From the NCBI GenBank assembly GCA_035637175.1, contig DASPXS010000049.1, forward strand, positions 1 to 8,355: DNA of 8,355 nt, written 5' to 3'. A model generated the notes under the pieces. That model searched no databases. It worked only from the letters and a program-made list of their open reading frames with translations, and had not been told where the DNA came from. Of the stretch, positions 1 to 5,645 are shown piece by piece. Every line of letters starts with the position of its first letter. Within the stretch, counting starts at the first letter, position 1. Source of the DNA: AV2 sp035637175. Lineage in GTDB: Bacteria > Verrucomicrobiota > Verrucomicrobiia > Limisphaerales > AV2. A program made the translations under genes and the position numbers.

Positions 1-1
1 C

Positions 2-280
2 AAGCCGAGTTACGTGAATGGCAACCGGGTCAACATCACGGCCACGGTGACCGATGGCGCCAATCGCATTTCCGGCGCGGCAGCGACGTTGACCCTGGTG
101 ACGGCCAGCGGCCTGAATGTCACCAGCACCAAAACGACGGATTCCAACGGCATCGCCAAGTTCCAGTACAAGATCAGTTCGAGTCGGGACGGCATCGGAA
201 CCTACACGGCGACGGTCACCGGTTCCAAGACCGGCTACACCTCCGGCAGCGGCAGTGCCACGTTCGCCGTGACCAAGTAA
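2..280 (+). CDS. C-terminal end of a secreted/surface protein with Ig-like domain (5' partial)
   Basis: The reading frame is already open at base 2 and ends at TAA 278-280, so the start lies outside the window; the internal GTG at 14 is not a real start. The 92 visible residues form one Ig-like (Big/invasin-type) beta-sandwich. The visible pattern is VNITATVTDGA, then AAATLTLVTASG, TTDSNGIAKFQYK, GTYTATVTGSKTGYTSGSG and a terminal ATFAVTK. This is the alternating Thr/Val strand pattern, with a central D-x-x-G-x-A turn, seen in C-terminal domains of extracellular bacterial enzymes, including S8 subtilisin-like peptidases. The domain probably acts outside the cell in adhesion or spacing. No LPXTG, PEP-CTERM or type IX sorting tail is visible after it. 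The catalytic or main part of the protein is not in view, so its function cannot be named. Confidence 0.8.
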   Translation, partial: KPSYVNGNRVNITATVTDGANRISGAAATLTLVTASGLNVTSTKTTDSNGIAKFQYKISSSRDGIGTYTATVTGSKTGYTSGSGSATFAVTK

Positions 281-287
281 ATCGTCG

Positions 288-314
288 GGGCTCAATAGCC
301 CTGTTTCTTGAGCC
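288..314. terminator. Possible weak bidirectional terminator between convergent genes
   Basis: Two mutually exclusive hairpins can form here. GGGCT-CAAT-AGCCC (288-301) is followed by TGTTTCTTG on the plus strand. GGCTCAA (289-295) can instead pair with TTGAGCC (308-314). The site lies where the rightward Ig-domain gene and the leftward small membrane gene converge, 11 bp apart, where a shared terminator would be expected. The stems are short and the T-tract is interrupted, and the structure overlaps the last codons of the leftward gene, so support is weak. Confidence 0.3.
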
Positions 315-516
315 AGCCAATGCCGGCAAGAATCGCGACGGCGACGAGAGACATATAGAGGGCCGATTCGATGAAGTAAGAAACGCCGATCAGCGACAGG
401 CCGCCGAACAGGGGCACGAGCGACTGCTGTTTCTTGCCGTAAATGAATAAACCGAGGCCGACCGAGCCCCAGATCAACGATGCCACGAGCGAATGGGCGT
501 CAGTCCACATGCCCAT
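292..516 (-). CDS. Small integral membrane protein, three predicted helices
   Basis: This 74-residue protein is almost wholly hydrophobic, with three likely membrane helices at about residues 9-26 (ending near IYGKK), 33-50 and 52-69, and a basic KKQGY tail. Short polar turns (GKKQQS) separate the first two helices. The pattern SLIWGS.GLG.FIYGKKQ followed by a Gly-rich second helix resembles small conserved bacterial membrane proteins sometimes labelled 'amino acid transport protein' without evidence; that label should not be trusted. Two starts are possible, ATG at 516 and the second ATG at 510 (MGMW); no clear ribosome binding site separates them. It lies 54 bp downstream of the dehydratase-family gene on the same strand and could be co-transcribed with it, but nothing in the sequence ties the functions together. 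The composition and helix spacing make it a convincing gene rather than a chance frame. Confidence 0.7.
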   Translation of the reverse strand: MGMWTDAHSLVASLIWGSVGLGLFIYGKKQQSLVPLFGGLSLIGVSYFIESALYMSLVAVAILAGIGWLKKQGY

Positions 517-570
517 TGAATAAGGCCCGCGGTCTCAACGGTGATTCCTGGCGATTGACGGGCTGATCTT

Positions 571-2127
571 TCAAAACGTCGGTCCCAGAATCCACGGGGC
601 GAATTCCTCGTCGCCGATACCGGCCAGTTCGCTTTTGGTCTTTTCTCCGCCGGCCACGGCGATGATCTTTTCGAAGATGCGCGAGCCGACCTGTTCCACG
701 GTCTCCGTACCGTCGAGAATGGTGCCGGCATTGATGTCGATGTCGTCCTGCATCCAGTTATAGAGCGGAGAGTTGGTCGCGACCTTGATGCAGGGCGCGG
801 GTTTGCAGCCGTAAACGCTGCCGCGGCCGGTGGTGAAGACGCCGATGTTGCAGCCGCCGCAGACGAGGCCGGTCATGCTCACCGGATCGTAGCCGGGCGT
901 GTCCATGAAACAAAAGCCGGTTGCGGTGATCGGCTCGGCGTAGTGATAAACCGCGGCCAGTGGCGATTGGCCGCCCTTGGCGACCGCCCCCAGACTCTTC
1001 TCGTAAATGGTGGTCAGCCCGCCTTCTTTGTTTCCGTAGGAGGGATTGTTATCGATGGTGGCATTGTGCTGGCGCGCGTGATTTTCCCACCAGCGAATGA
1101 ACGAGACGAGTTTCTCACCGATCTCACGAGTGACGGCCCGGCGAGTGAGCAGATGTTCCGCGCCGTAAATTTCCGGCGTCTCGGCCAGCACCGACGTCCC
1201 GCCGTGACGAACCAGTTCATCCGAGGCCACGCCCAGGGCCGGATTGGCGGTGATGCCGCTGTTCCCATCGGAGCCGCCGCAGTTTTCCGCGAGAATCAAC
1301 TTGCTGACCGGCTGCGGCGCCCGGCGGAGGTCGTTGGCGATGGGGAGAATTTTCGCCACGGCCGCCGCGGCCGCGTCCACCGTTCGTCGCACGCCGCCGG
1401 TGCCTTGAATGGTCAGGAAGGTCGGCGCCGTTTCGCCCGGTTTCAATTCGTCAAGTTTGAACTCCTGGCGAATGAACTGGACCTGGTTGACCTCGCAGCC
1501 CAGCCCAATCATGACGTAGGCGGCTATGTTGGGATGGCGGGCGACGCCGGCCAGCACGCGCATCAGCAACTGATGCGGCCCGCCCGGCTGGATCGCGCAG
1601 CCGCTCTTGTGCGTGAAGGCGATCACGCCGTCCACATTGGGGAAGTCACGCTGAAAGCCTTCCGTCTTGAAGCGGTCTTTGACGTAATGCGACACCGACG
1701 CCGAACAATTCACACTGGAAATGACCGCAACGTAATTCCGCGTTCCCACGCGCCCGCCGGGACGGGCATAGCCGCGGAAATGGCGCATTTTATCAGGCGG
1801 ATGATAGTCCACCGGCTTCGCGTCGGCACAGAACCCATAGTCGCGCGCAAAATCTTTCACGGCGAGATTGTGCGTGTGGACGTGGTCGCCGGCGGCAATC
1901 TGCCGATTGGCGAATCCGATGATCTGGCCGTACTTCCGGACGGGCGCGCCGTCGGGGATGGTTTTGAGCGCCAGTTTGTGGCCGGCGGGAATATCGCGGG
2001 CGACGATGAGACGAAGGGATTCGCCGAGCAACTCCGTGCCGGCGCGGACGGGCCGTTTGATCACGGCGACATCGTCGGTTTCGCGAAGGCGCAAGGCGAA
2101 GTCTTCAAACTTTTCCTGTTTTGGCAT
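571..2127 (-). CDS. uxaA: Altronate/galactarate dehydratase family protein (UxaA/GarD)
   Basis: The 518-residue product matches full-length UxaA/GarD sugar-acid dehydratases, which remove water from D-altronate (or galactarate) to give 2-keto-3-deoxy acids in hexuronate breakdown in the cytoplasm; the family is iron dependent. Residues about 8-90 form the N-terminal SAF domain (VRAGTELL, IPAGHKLAL, GDHVHTHN at 80-87). The catalytic part begins with GYARPGGRVGTRNY (119-132), followed by SSVNCSAS (C141) and THKSGCA (C177). The C-terminal signature FMDTPGYDP (about 407-415), GRGSVYGCKPAPCIKVATN (434-452) and INAGTILDG is typical of the family. The start is ATG at 2127; an upstream in-frame extension to 2220 is not family-like. 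It stands divergent to rpsB, without uxaB, uxaC or kdgK in view. Altronate versus galactarate specificity cannot be decided from sequence alone; altronate is the more usual assignment at this length. Confidence 0.88.
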   Translation of the reverse strand: MPKQEKFEDFALRLRETDDVAVIKRPVRAGTELLGESLRLIVARDIPAGHKLALKTIPDGAPVRKYGQIIGFANRQIAAGDHVHTHNLAVKDFARDYGFCADAKPVDYHPPDKMRHFRGYARPGGRVGTRNYVAVISSVNCSASVSHYVKDRFKTEGFQRDFPNVDGVIAFTHKSGCAIQPGGPHQLLMRVLAGVARHPNIAAYVMIGLGCEVNQVQFIRQEFKLDELKPGETAPTFLTIQGTGGVRRTVDAAAAAVAKILPIANDLRRAPQPVSKLILAENCGGSDGNSGITANPALGVASDELVRHGGTSVLAETPEIYGAEHLLTRRAVTREIGEKLVSFIRWWENHARQHNATIDNNPSYGNKEGGLTTIYEKSLGAVAKGGQSPLAAVYHYAEPITATGFCFMDTPGYDPVSMTGLVCGGCNIGVFTTGRGSVYGCKPAPCIKVATNSPLYNWMQDDIDINAGTILDGTETVEQVGSRIFEKIIAVAGGEKTKSELAGIGDEEFAPWILGPTF

Positions 2128-2478
2128 GGCGAGTTCCGTTTCGCGACGGTGCAACGATGGTTTCCGGACAGATGCTGTTATCTGGCAATAATCTACTCTC
2201 AGGCCTGCCGTTGGACACAAAAAAGAGCGCCGTCAAATCGGCCCGAGGCGGCCGGAAACAATTGAAAATAAGGATTGCGGTGATTTGACGGTTTGTTAAC
2301 TTGTCCCGCTTTTTCGTTTTGGCGGGAATGGCCCGGCCGGTGGCGAAGGAGCGGAACGGCCTCAAAATCATGCCCTGACTCGAGTGAGCGGGCGGCCAGA
2401 ATAACATCGAAATCAATCCCGTGTTCCGCGGGATGGTCCGTGGGCGAGTTCCGACGGGCTGACAACCAATGGAAAAAT
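2128..2478. promoter_or_regulatory. Divergent control region between the dehydratase gene and rpsB
   Basis: This 351-bp stretch has no convincing gene. It should hold both the leftward promoter of the uxaA-type gene and the rightward promoter of rpsB. The main visible element is a perfect 10-bp inverted repeat, CCGTCAAATC (2230-2239) and GATTTGACGG (2282-2291). Each arm reads outward as GATTTGACGG and contains a -35-like TTGACG. No good -10 box is visible 16-18 bp beyond either arm. Closer to rpsB there are two short hairpins: TCCCGC/GCGGGA (2304-2309/2322-2327) and ATCCCG/CGGGAT (2416-2421/2429-2434). Either could belong to a ribosomal protein S2 leader, but neither matches a leader structure I recognise. 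Confidence 0.45.
2230..2291. repeat. 10-bp perfect inverted repeat, outward GATTTGACGG arms
   Basis: CCGTCAAATC at 2230-2239 and GATTTGACGG at 2282-2291 are exact reverse complements separated by 42 bp. On the minus strand the second arm is followed five bases later by six T residues (2224-2219), so a long-loop attenuator for the leftward gene is a possible alternative to paired -35 elements or a regulator site. GATTTGAC recurs upstream of pyrH at 4682-4689. Confidence 0.5.
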
Positions 2479-3285
2479 GTGATCAATATCGGCGTTAAGG
2501 AATTGTTGGAAGCGGGCGTCCACTTTGGCCATCAGACCAAACGATGGAACCCCAAGATGAAGAAATTCATCTTTGATGCCCGCAATGGAATCTACATCAT
2601 TGACCTGAGCAAGACTCTGGCGCAACTCGAGAGCGCGTGCGGTTTTCTCCAGGAAACCGTCGCCAAAGGCGGACGCGTGCTGTTCGTCGGCACAAAAAAG
2701 CAGGCCCAGCAGGCGGTCAAAGAAGCGGCCGAACAGTGTAGTCAGTTCTACGTCACCGAGCGCTGGCTGGGCGGCACGCTCACCAATTTGAAAACCATCA
2801 AACGTTCCATCGGCCGGCTCAAGCAGATTGAAAAGATGGAAGCGGATGGCTCGATCAACCACTACGTGAAACAGGAGCAATCGATGCTCCGCCGGGAAGC
2901 GGCGCGATTGCACAAGAACCTCGACGGCATCCGCGCCATGGACAGTTATCCTCCGGCGATGTTCGTCGTGGACATCAAACGCGAGCACAACGCCGTGGCG
3001 GAAGCCCGGCGGTTGAAAATTCCCATCGTGGCCATTGTGGACACCAATTGCGATCCGGATCTGGTGAACTACCCGATTGCCGGCAATGACGACGCCATCC
3101 GGTCGGTTCGACTGATTTTGAAAGTGATCACCGACACCGTCACTCAGGCACGGGCCGAATATGAAGAGAAGTATGCGCGGCGAAAATCGCCGGAAGGGAC
3201 CGCGCCTGCCGAGATGACGCCCCTGGCGGCAGAAACGGCGCCGCCCATTCCTGCTCCGCTCCCCGCAACCCCCGCTCCTGCTTAG
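2479..3285 (+). CDS. rpsB: 30S ribosomal protein S2
   Basis: The product binds the head-body junction of the 30S subunit and is needed for S1 recruitment in many bacteria. The 268-residue protein opens MINIGVKELLEAGVHFGHQ (GTG start) and contains the S2 signature AGVHFGHQTKRWNPKMKKFI (12-31). It continues with ARNGIYIIDLSKTL, LFVGTKKQAQQAV, WLGGTLTNLKTI, a coiled-coil segment with KQEQSMLRREA, and IPIVAIVDTNCDPDLV followed by GNDDAI, all typical family blocks. An Ala/Pro-rich tail of about 30 residues extends beyond the usual end. The start is taken as GTG 2479 because the homology begins there; the frame stays open further upstream but without S2-like sequence. No strong Shine-Dalgarno precedes it, and an out-of-frame ATG lies 10 bases upstream. 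tsf follows after 69 bp, the classical rpsB-tsf order. Confidence 0.96.
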   Translation: MINIGVKELLEAGVHFGHQTKRWNPKMKKFIFDARNGIYIIDLSKTLAQLESACGFLQETVAKGGRVLFVGTKKQAQQAVKEAAEQCSQFYVTERWLGGTLTNLKTIKRSIGRLKQIEKMEADGSINHYVKQEQSMLRREAARLHKNLDGIRAMDSYPPAMFVVDIKREHNAVAEARRLKIPIVAIVDTNCDPDLVNYPIAGNDDAIRSVRLILKVITDTVTQARAEYEEKYARRKSPEGTAPAEMTPLAAETAPPIPAPLPATPAPA

Positions 3286-3354
3286 CGGCAAGAAAGCTGG
3301 TGTCGGCTGCGGTCATCGGCTTGACCCGGAACTTTTAACGCTCAAACGATTCGT

Positions 3355-4194
3355 ATGGCTGAAATTACTGCTGGCGCCGTTGGCAAATTGCGCGAAATGA
3401 CCAACGCCGGTTTGATGGATTGCAAAAGGGCGCTCACCGAGGCCCGCGGCGACCTGAACGCCGCGGTGGACATCCTGCGCAAGAAGGGGGTCGCCACCGC
3501 GGCCAAAAAGGCGTCGCGCGAAGCCCGGGAGGGCGTCATCGCTCAATGCATTCTGCCAGGCGCACGGGTCGGTCTTCTGGTCGAGATCAACTGCGAAACG
3601 GATTTCGTGGCGAAGAACGAAACGTTTCGCGCGTTCTGCGATGAAATCGCGCGGAAGCTCGCCAATGACCCGAAGGCAGACCTCGAGGGGGACCGCGTCG
3701 CCGCAGTCGCGAAGGTGGGAGAAAACATCAGGATCTCGCGCCACCAACGTTTCCAGGTGAACGGCAACGGGATGATTGCCGCCTACGTCCATACGGGGGC
3801 AAAACTCGGTGTGCTGGTCGAAGTTGGCGCGGGCCAGGAAAGCACCGTGGGCCACGACGACTTCAAACAGTTGGTGCGCGATATCACGCTGCAAATCGCC
3901 GCCGCGCATCCTATCGCCGTTTCACGCGATCAGGTGGATTCCGCCTTGATTGCCAAGGAAAAAGAGATCGCCAGCGAGCAGGTCAAAGACAAACCCGCCC
4001 AGGCGATTGCCAAAATTGTCGAAGGCAAGCTCGACAAATTTTTCCAGAGCAAGTGTCTGCTCGACCAGGGTTTTGTGAAAAAGAATTCCGAAGTCACGGT
4101 CAAAGAGCACATCGGCGGTGTGGCCAGGCAGTTGGGCGACGAAATCATCGTTCGCCGATTCATCCGCTTTCAGGTGGGCGAGGCGGCCGCGTAG
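3355..4194 (+). CDS. tsf: Elongation factor Ts
   Basis: EF-Ts is the guanine-nucleotide exchange factor that releases GDP from EF-Tu during translation. The 279-residue product starts MAEITAGAVGKLREMTNAGL, the UBA-like N-terminal domain (about 1-52) with the conserved GLMDCKRALTEARGD. The EF-Tu-contacting motif TDFVAKN is at residues 82-88. The core continues through KVGENIRISRH and ARQLGDEIIVRRFIRFQVGE near the C-terminus, and the length is close to that of the E. coli protein. The ATG at 3355 fits the conserved N-terminus exactly. No Shine-Dalgarno is visible before it. It follows rpsB by 69 bp with no evident terminator, so co-transcription is likely. A repeat element separates it from pyrH. 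Confidence 0.97.
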   Translation: MAEITAGAVGKLREMTNAGLMDCKRALTEARGDLNAAVDILRKKGVATAAKKASREAREGVIAQCILPGARVGLLVEINCETDFVAKNETFRAFCDEIARKLANDPKADLEGDRVAAVAKVGENIRISRHQRFQVNGNGMIAAYVHTGAKLGVLVEVGAGQESTVGHDDFKQLVRDITLQIAAAHPIAVSRDQVDSALIAKEKEIASEQVKDKPAQAIAKIVEGKLDKFFQSKCLLDQGFVKKNSEVTVKEHIGGVARQLGDEIIVRRFIRFQVGEAAA

Positions 4195-4329
4195 CGGACC
4201 AGGGAAACACCAAATCCCCAACACCAAGCTCCAGAGAATGTCCAAGCACCAATTCCCAATGCGGTCCGCCGCCGGAGCCGGAGGGCGGTCTGCGACCACC
4301 CGCAGCAGATGCGTGCCATGAATAGCGTC

Positions 4330-4358
4330 CGGAGCGTGGCTCTGTGAGCCGCGCTCCG
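4330..4358. repeat. Strong 13-bp hairpin with three-base loop
   Basis: CGGAGCGTGGCTC (4330-4342) pairs with GAGCCGCGCTCCG (4346-4358) across a TGT loop; 12 pairs are Watson-Crick and one is G-T. It has no T-tract on the plus strand, so it is a stable repeat or RNA-stabilising hairpin rather than a standard terminator. Confidence 0.7.
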
Positions 4359-4508
4359 CTCAAGAAACCCGGCGAACTGCGGTGCGAACTGCCGGCGATT
4401 GTTTTCCACGCCGCTTTTTATCCGGACCTGGTTGCGGAAACGAACACTCGTGGTCCGACCCTGCTTGCACGACCGCGCAGAGCTGCAGCGCTGCGCTCCG
4501 CCCGGCGC

Positions 4509-4609
4509 GCGGACTTTCCAGTCCGCAGCAATGCTGCGCACACCCGACGGTTCCCCTTGTTTCCAAGCCCGCTTTTGAGCCTGACATTGCTGCGGACAGG
4601 AATGTCCGC
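4509..4609. repeat. Pair of 7-bp tetraloop hairpins linked by a 13-bp inverted repeat
   Basis: GCGGACT-TTCC-AGTCCGC (4509-4526) and GCGGACA-GGAA-TGTCCGC (4592-4609) are two near-identical hairpins. In addition GTCCGCAGCAATG (4521-4533) and CATTGCTGCGGAC (4585-4597) are exact reverse complements, so the unit can fold either as two small hairpins or as one long stem. The loops TTCC and GGAA are themselves complementary. It looks like a dispersed repeat pair in head-to-head arrangement. Confidence 0.7.
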
Positions 4610-4684
4610 GGCCCGAGTTTTGGCGCTTGGATTTTGTAGCTTTTCTGGTGTTTGGTGTTTGGTGTTTTGAGCGGGGTCTTTGAT

Positions 4685-4713
4685 TTGACTCGGGCGGGGC
4701 CGGTTGCTACAAC
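4685..4713 (+). promoter_or_regulatory. Candidate sigma-70-type promoter of pyrH
   Basis: TTGACT (4685-4690) and TACAAC (4708-4713) are separated by exactly 17 bp, matching the housekeeping consensus at 5/6 and 4/6 positions. Transcription would begin near 4719-4721, giving a leader of about 70 nt before pyrH. It sits just beyond the right end of the repeat element, so pyrH could be expressed without read-through from rpsB-tsf. Confidence 0.5.
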
Positions 4714-4789
4714 CTCGCCAATTTATGTCGCCCGCCGGTAATCCAACGTCAAGTCCGCGCCTGGTTTTCCCGAGGCATCGACCGCTGGT

Positions 4790-5515
4790 ATGACCAAAAC
4801 GAACAAACCGAAATACCGCCGCATCCTGCTCAAGCTGAGTGGCGAAGCTCTGGGAGGCGAATCGGGCGGCGGGATCTGCCCGGAGACAATCCATGACGTG
4901 GCGCGCCAGATTGGCGAGGTGCGCGAGCTGGGCGTCCAGGTCGTCATCGTGGTTGGCGGCGGCAATATTTTTCGCGGCCTGACGGGAAGCGAGCGGGGCA
5001 TCGAGCGGGCGACCGGCGATTACATGGGCATGCTGGCGACCATCATCAACGCTCTGGCGCTGCAGGATGCCCTCGAAAAGAACGGCGTGCCGACGCGCGT
5101 GCAGAGCGCCATCAGCATGGCGCAGGTGGCCGAACCGTTCATTCGCCGCCGCGCTGTGCGGCATTTGGAAAAAGGACGGGTGGTCATCTTTGCCGGCGGC
5201 ACCGGCAATCCTTACTTTTCCACCGACACTGCCGCGGCCCTGCGCGCGAACGAAATTGGCGCCGAGGTCGTCTTGAAGGCCACGAAGGTGGACGGCATCT
5301 ACGACAGCGATCCGAAAAAGAATCCGAAAGCGAACCGCTTCGAGCAACTCAGTTACATCGAAGCGCTCCAACGGCAGTTGAAAGTGATGGATTCGACCGC
5401 CTTCTCGCTGTGCATGGACAACAAGATGCCGCTCGTCGTTTTCGACCTGTTCAAGCCGCATAATTTAAAGCGCGTGGTTCTGGGCGAACACGTGGGGACA
5501 CTGGTGACCGGGTAG
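4790..5515 (+). CDS. pyrH: Uridylate kinase (UMP kinase)
   Basis: The enzyme phosphorylates UMP to UDP with ATP in pyrimidine nucleotide synthesis; bacterial forms are hexameric amino-acid-kinase-fold proteins, commonly allosterically controlled by GTP and UTP. The 241-residue product shows KLSGEAL (15-21), VVGGGNIFRG (54-63), the UMP-binding ATGDYMGMLAT (74-84, D77), the phosphate/UMP loop GGTGNPYFSTDTAA (136-149) and KVDGIYDSDP (166-175), with the expected length and a typical C-terminus. The ATG at 4790 places KLSGEAL at the normal distance from the N-terminus. No Shine-Dalgarno sits at the usual spacing. A 22-codon upstream frame ends in an ATGA overlap with this start. It follows tsf in the classical order but is separated from it by 595 bp, and frr does not follow. 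Confidence 0.96.
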   Translation: MTKTNKPKYRRILLKLSGEALGGESGGGICPETIHDVARQIGEVRELGVQVVIVVGGGNIFRGLTGSERGIERATGDYMGMLATIINALALQDALEKNGVPTRVQSAISMAQVAEPFIRRRAVRHLEKGRVVIFAGGTGNPYFSTDTAAALRANEIGAEVVLKATKVDGIYDSDPKKNPKANRFEQLSYIEALQRQLKVMDSTAFSLCMDNKMPLVVFDLFKPHNLKRVVLGEHVGTLVTG

Positions 5516-5577
5516 CCCGCGCATTTCACGCTGCCTGGGTCGCTTCTCATTGGCACCGCGCCTCTCCGGTCAACAAC

Positions 5578-5593
5578 TACGAAGATTTTCGTT
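5578..5593. promoter_or_regulatory. Candidate BlaI-type operator 1 (overlaps -35)
   Basis: TACGAA-GATT-TTCGTT is a near-perfect dyad (11 of 12 half-site bases) whose right end overlaps the first two bases of the -35 box. The left half ACTACGAA is identical to that of operator 2, exactly 21 bp downstream. The half-site resembles the TAC..-rich dyads bound by BlaI/MecI repressors, and the regulated gene itself encodes such a repressor. Confidence 0.6.
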
Positions 5594-5620
5594 GACACTA
5601 CGAAACGATTCGTATATGTT
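5592..5620 (+). promoter_or_regulatory. Promoter of the blaI-M56 operon
   Basis: A perfect TTGACA (5592-5597) is followed after 17 bp by TATGTT (5615-5620, 4/6 match to TATAAT). Predicted transcription starts near 5627, about 20 bases before the first ATG of the repressor gene. The spacer is filled exactly by operator 2, so repressor binding would be expected to block RNA polymerase. Confidence 0.65.
5599..5614. promoter_or_regulatory. Candidate BlaI-type operator 2 (fills promoter spacer)
   Basis: TACGAA-ACGA-TTCGTA is a perfect 6+4+6 dyad placed between the -35 and -10 boxes. Its centre lies 21 bp, two helical turns, from that of operator 1, so two repressor dimers would sit on the same face of the DNA, as in autoregulated bla/mec-type control regions. 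Confidence 0.65.
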
Positions 5621-5645
5621 TTTGTGAAGCCGCGCAGAATCACCC

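Larger units (their letters stand above)
4205..4670. mobile_element. Putative non-autonomous element bounded by imperfect inverted repeats
   Basis: The left end (about 4206-4255) begins AAACACCAAA and contains AACACCA and TCCAAGC-CCAA blocks. The reverse complement of the right end (about 4618-4668) shows the same blocks in the same order; by eye about 33 of 50 positions match without gaps. The interior has three strong hairpins and a 13-bp inverted repeat but no transposase. No clean target-site duplication was seen; only a short AGCGG is shared by the flanks (4193-4197 and 4670-4674), and it does not abut both ends. It may be a MITE-like insertion or a chain of dispersed repeat units. Confidence 0.45.
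4195..4789. other. 595-bp gene-free spacer between tsf and pyrH
   Basis: I find no convincing gene here. Open frames exist on both strands but have arbitrary composition, with runs of Arg, Ala, Ser and Pro and no family resemblance, as expected from GC-rich hairpin DNA. About 4205-4670 is a mosaic of repeats bounded by imperfect inverted repeats. The last 120 bp (4671-4789) look like the native pyrH upstream region with a promoter. Confidence 0.7.

Noticed and set aside
943..2265. Long plus-strand open frame of 440 codons
   Set aside because: It lies antisense to the well-supported dehydratase gene, has an Arg/Gly/His/Val-rich shadow composition and shows no family resemblance.
2413..3291. 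Minus-strand frame of 292 codons across rpsB
   Set aside because: It is the antisense shadow of a clear S2 gene; no recognisable motifs.
3344..3356. Thirteen-base match (AAACGATTCGTAT) between the tsf leader and operator 2 at 5603-5615
   Set aside because: Only one operator half-site is present before tsf; the left half does not fit TACGAA, and a 13-base match is not surprising by chance in this length.
4344..4670. Plus-strand frame of 108 codons inside the tsf-pyrH spacer
   Set aside because: It translates hairpin and ACACCAA-type repeat DNA, has no start signal, and other frames on both strands are equally open.
4418..5461. Minus-strand frame of 347 codons across pyrH and its upstream region
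   Set aside because: It is antisense to pyrH over most of its length and runs into repeat DNA; His/Arg/Ala-rich shadow composition.
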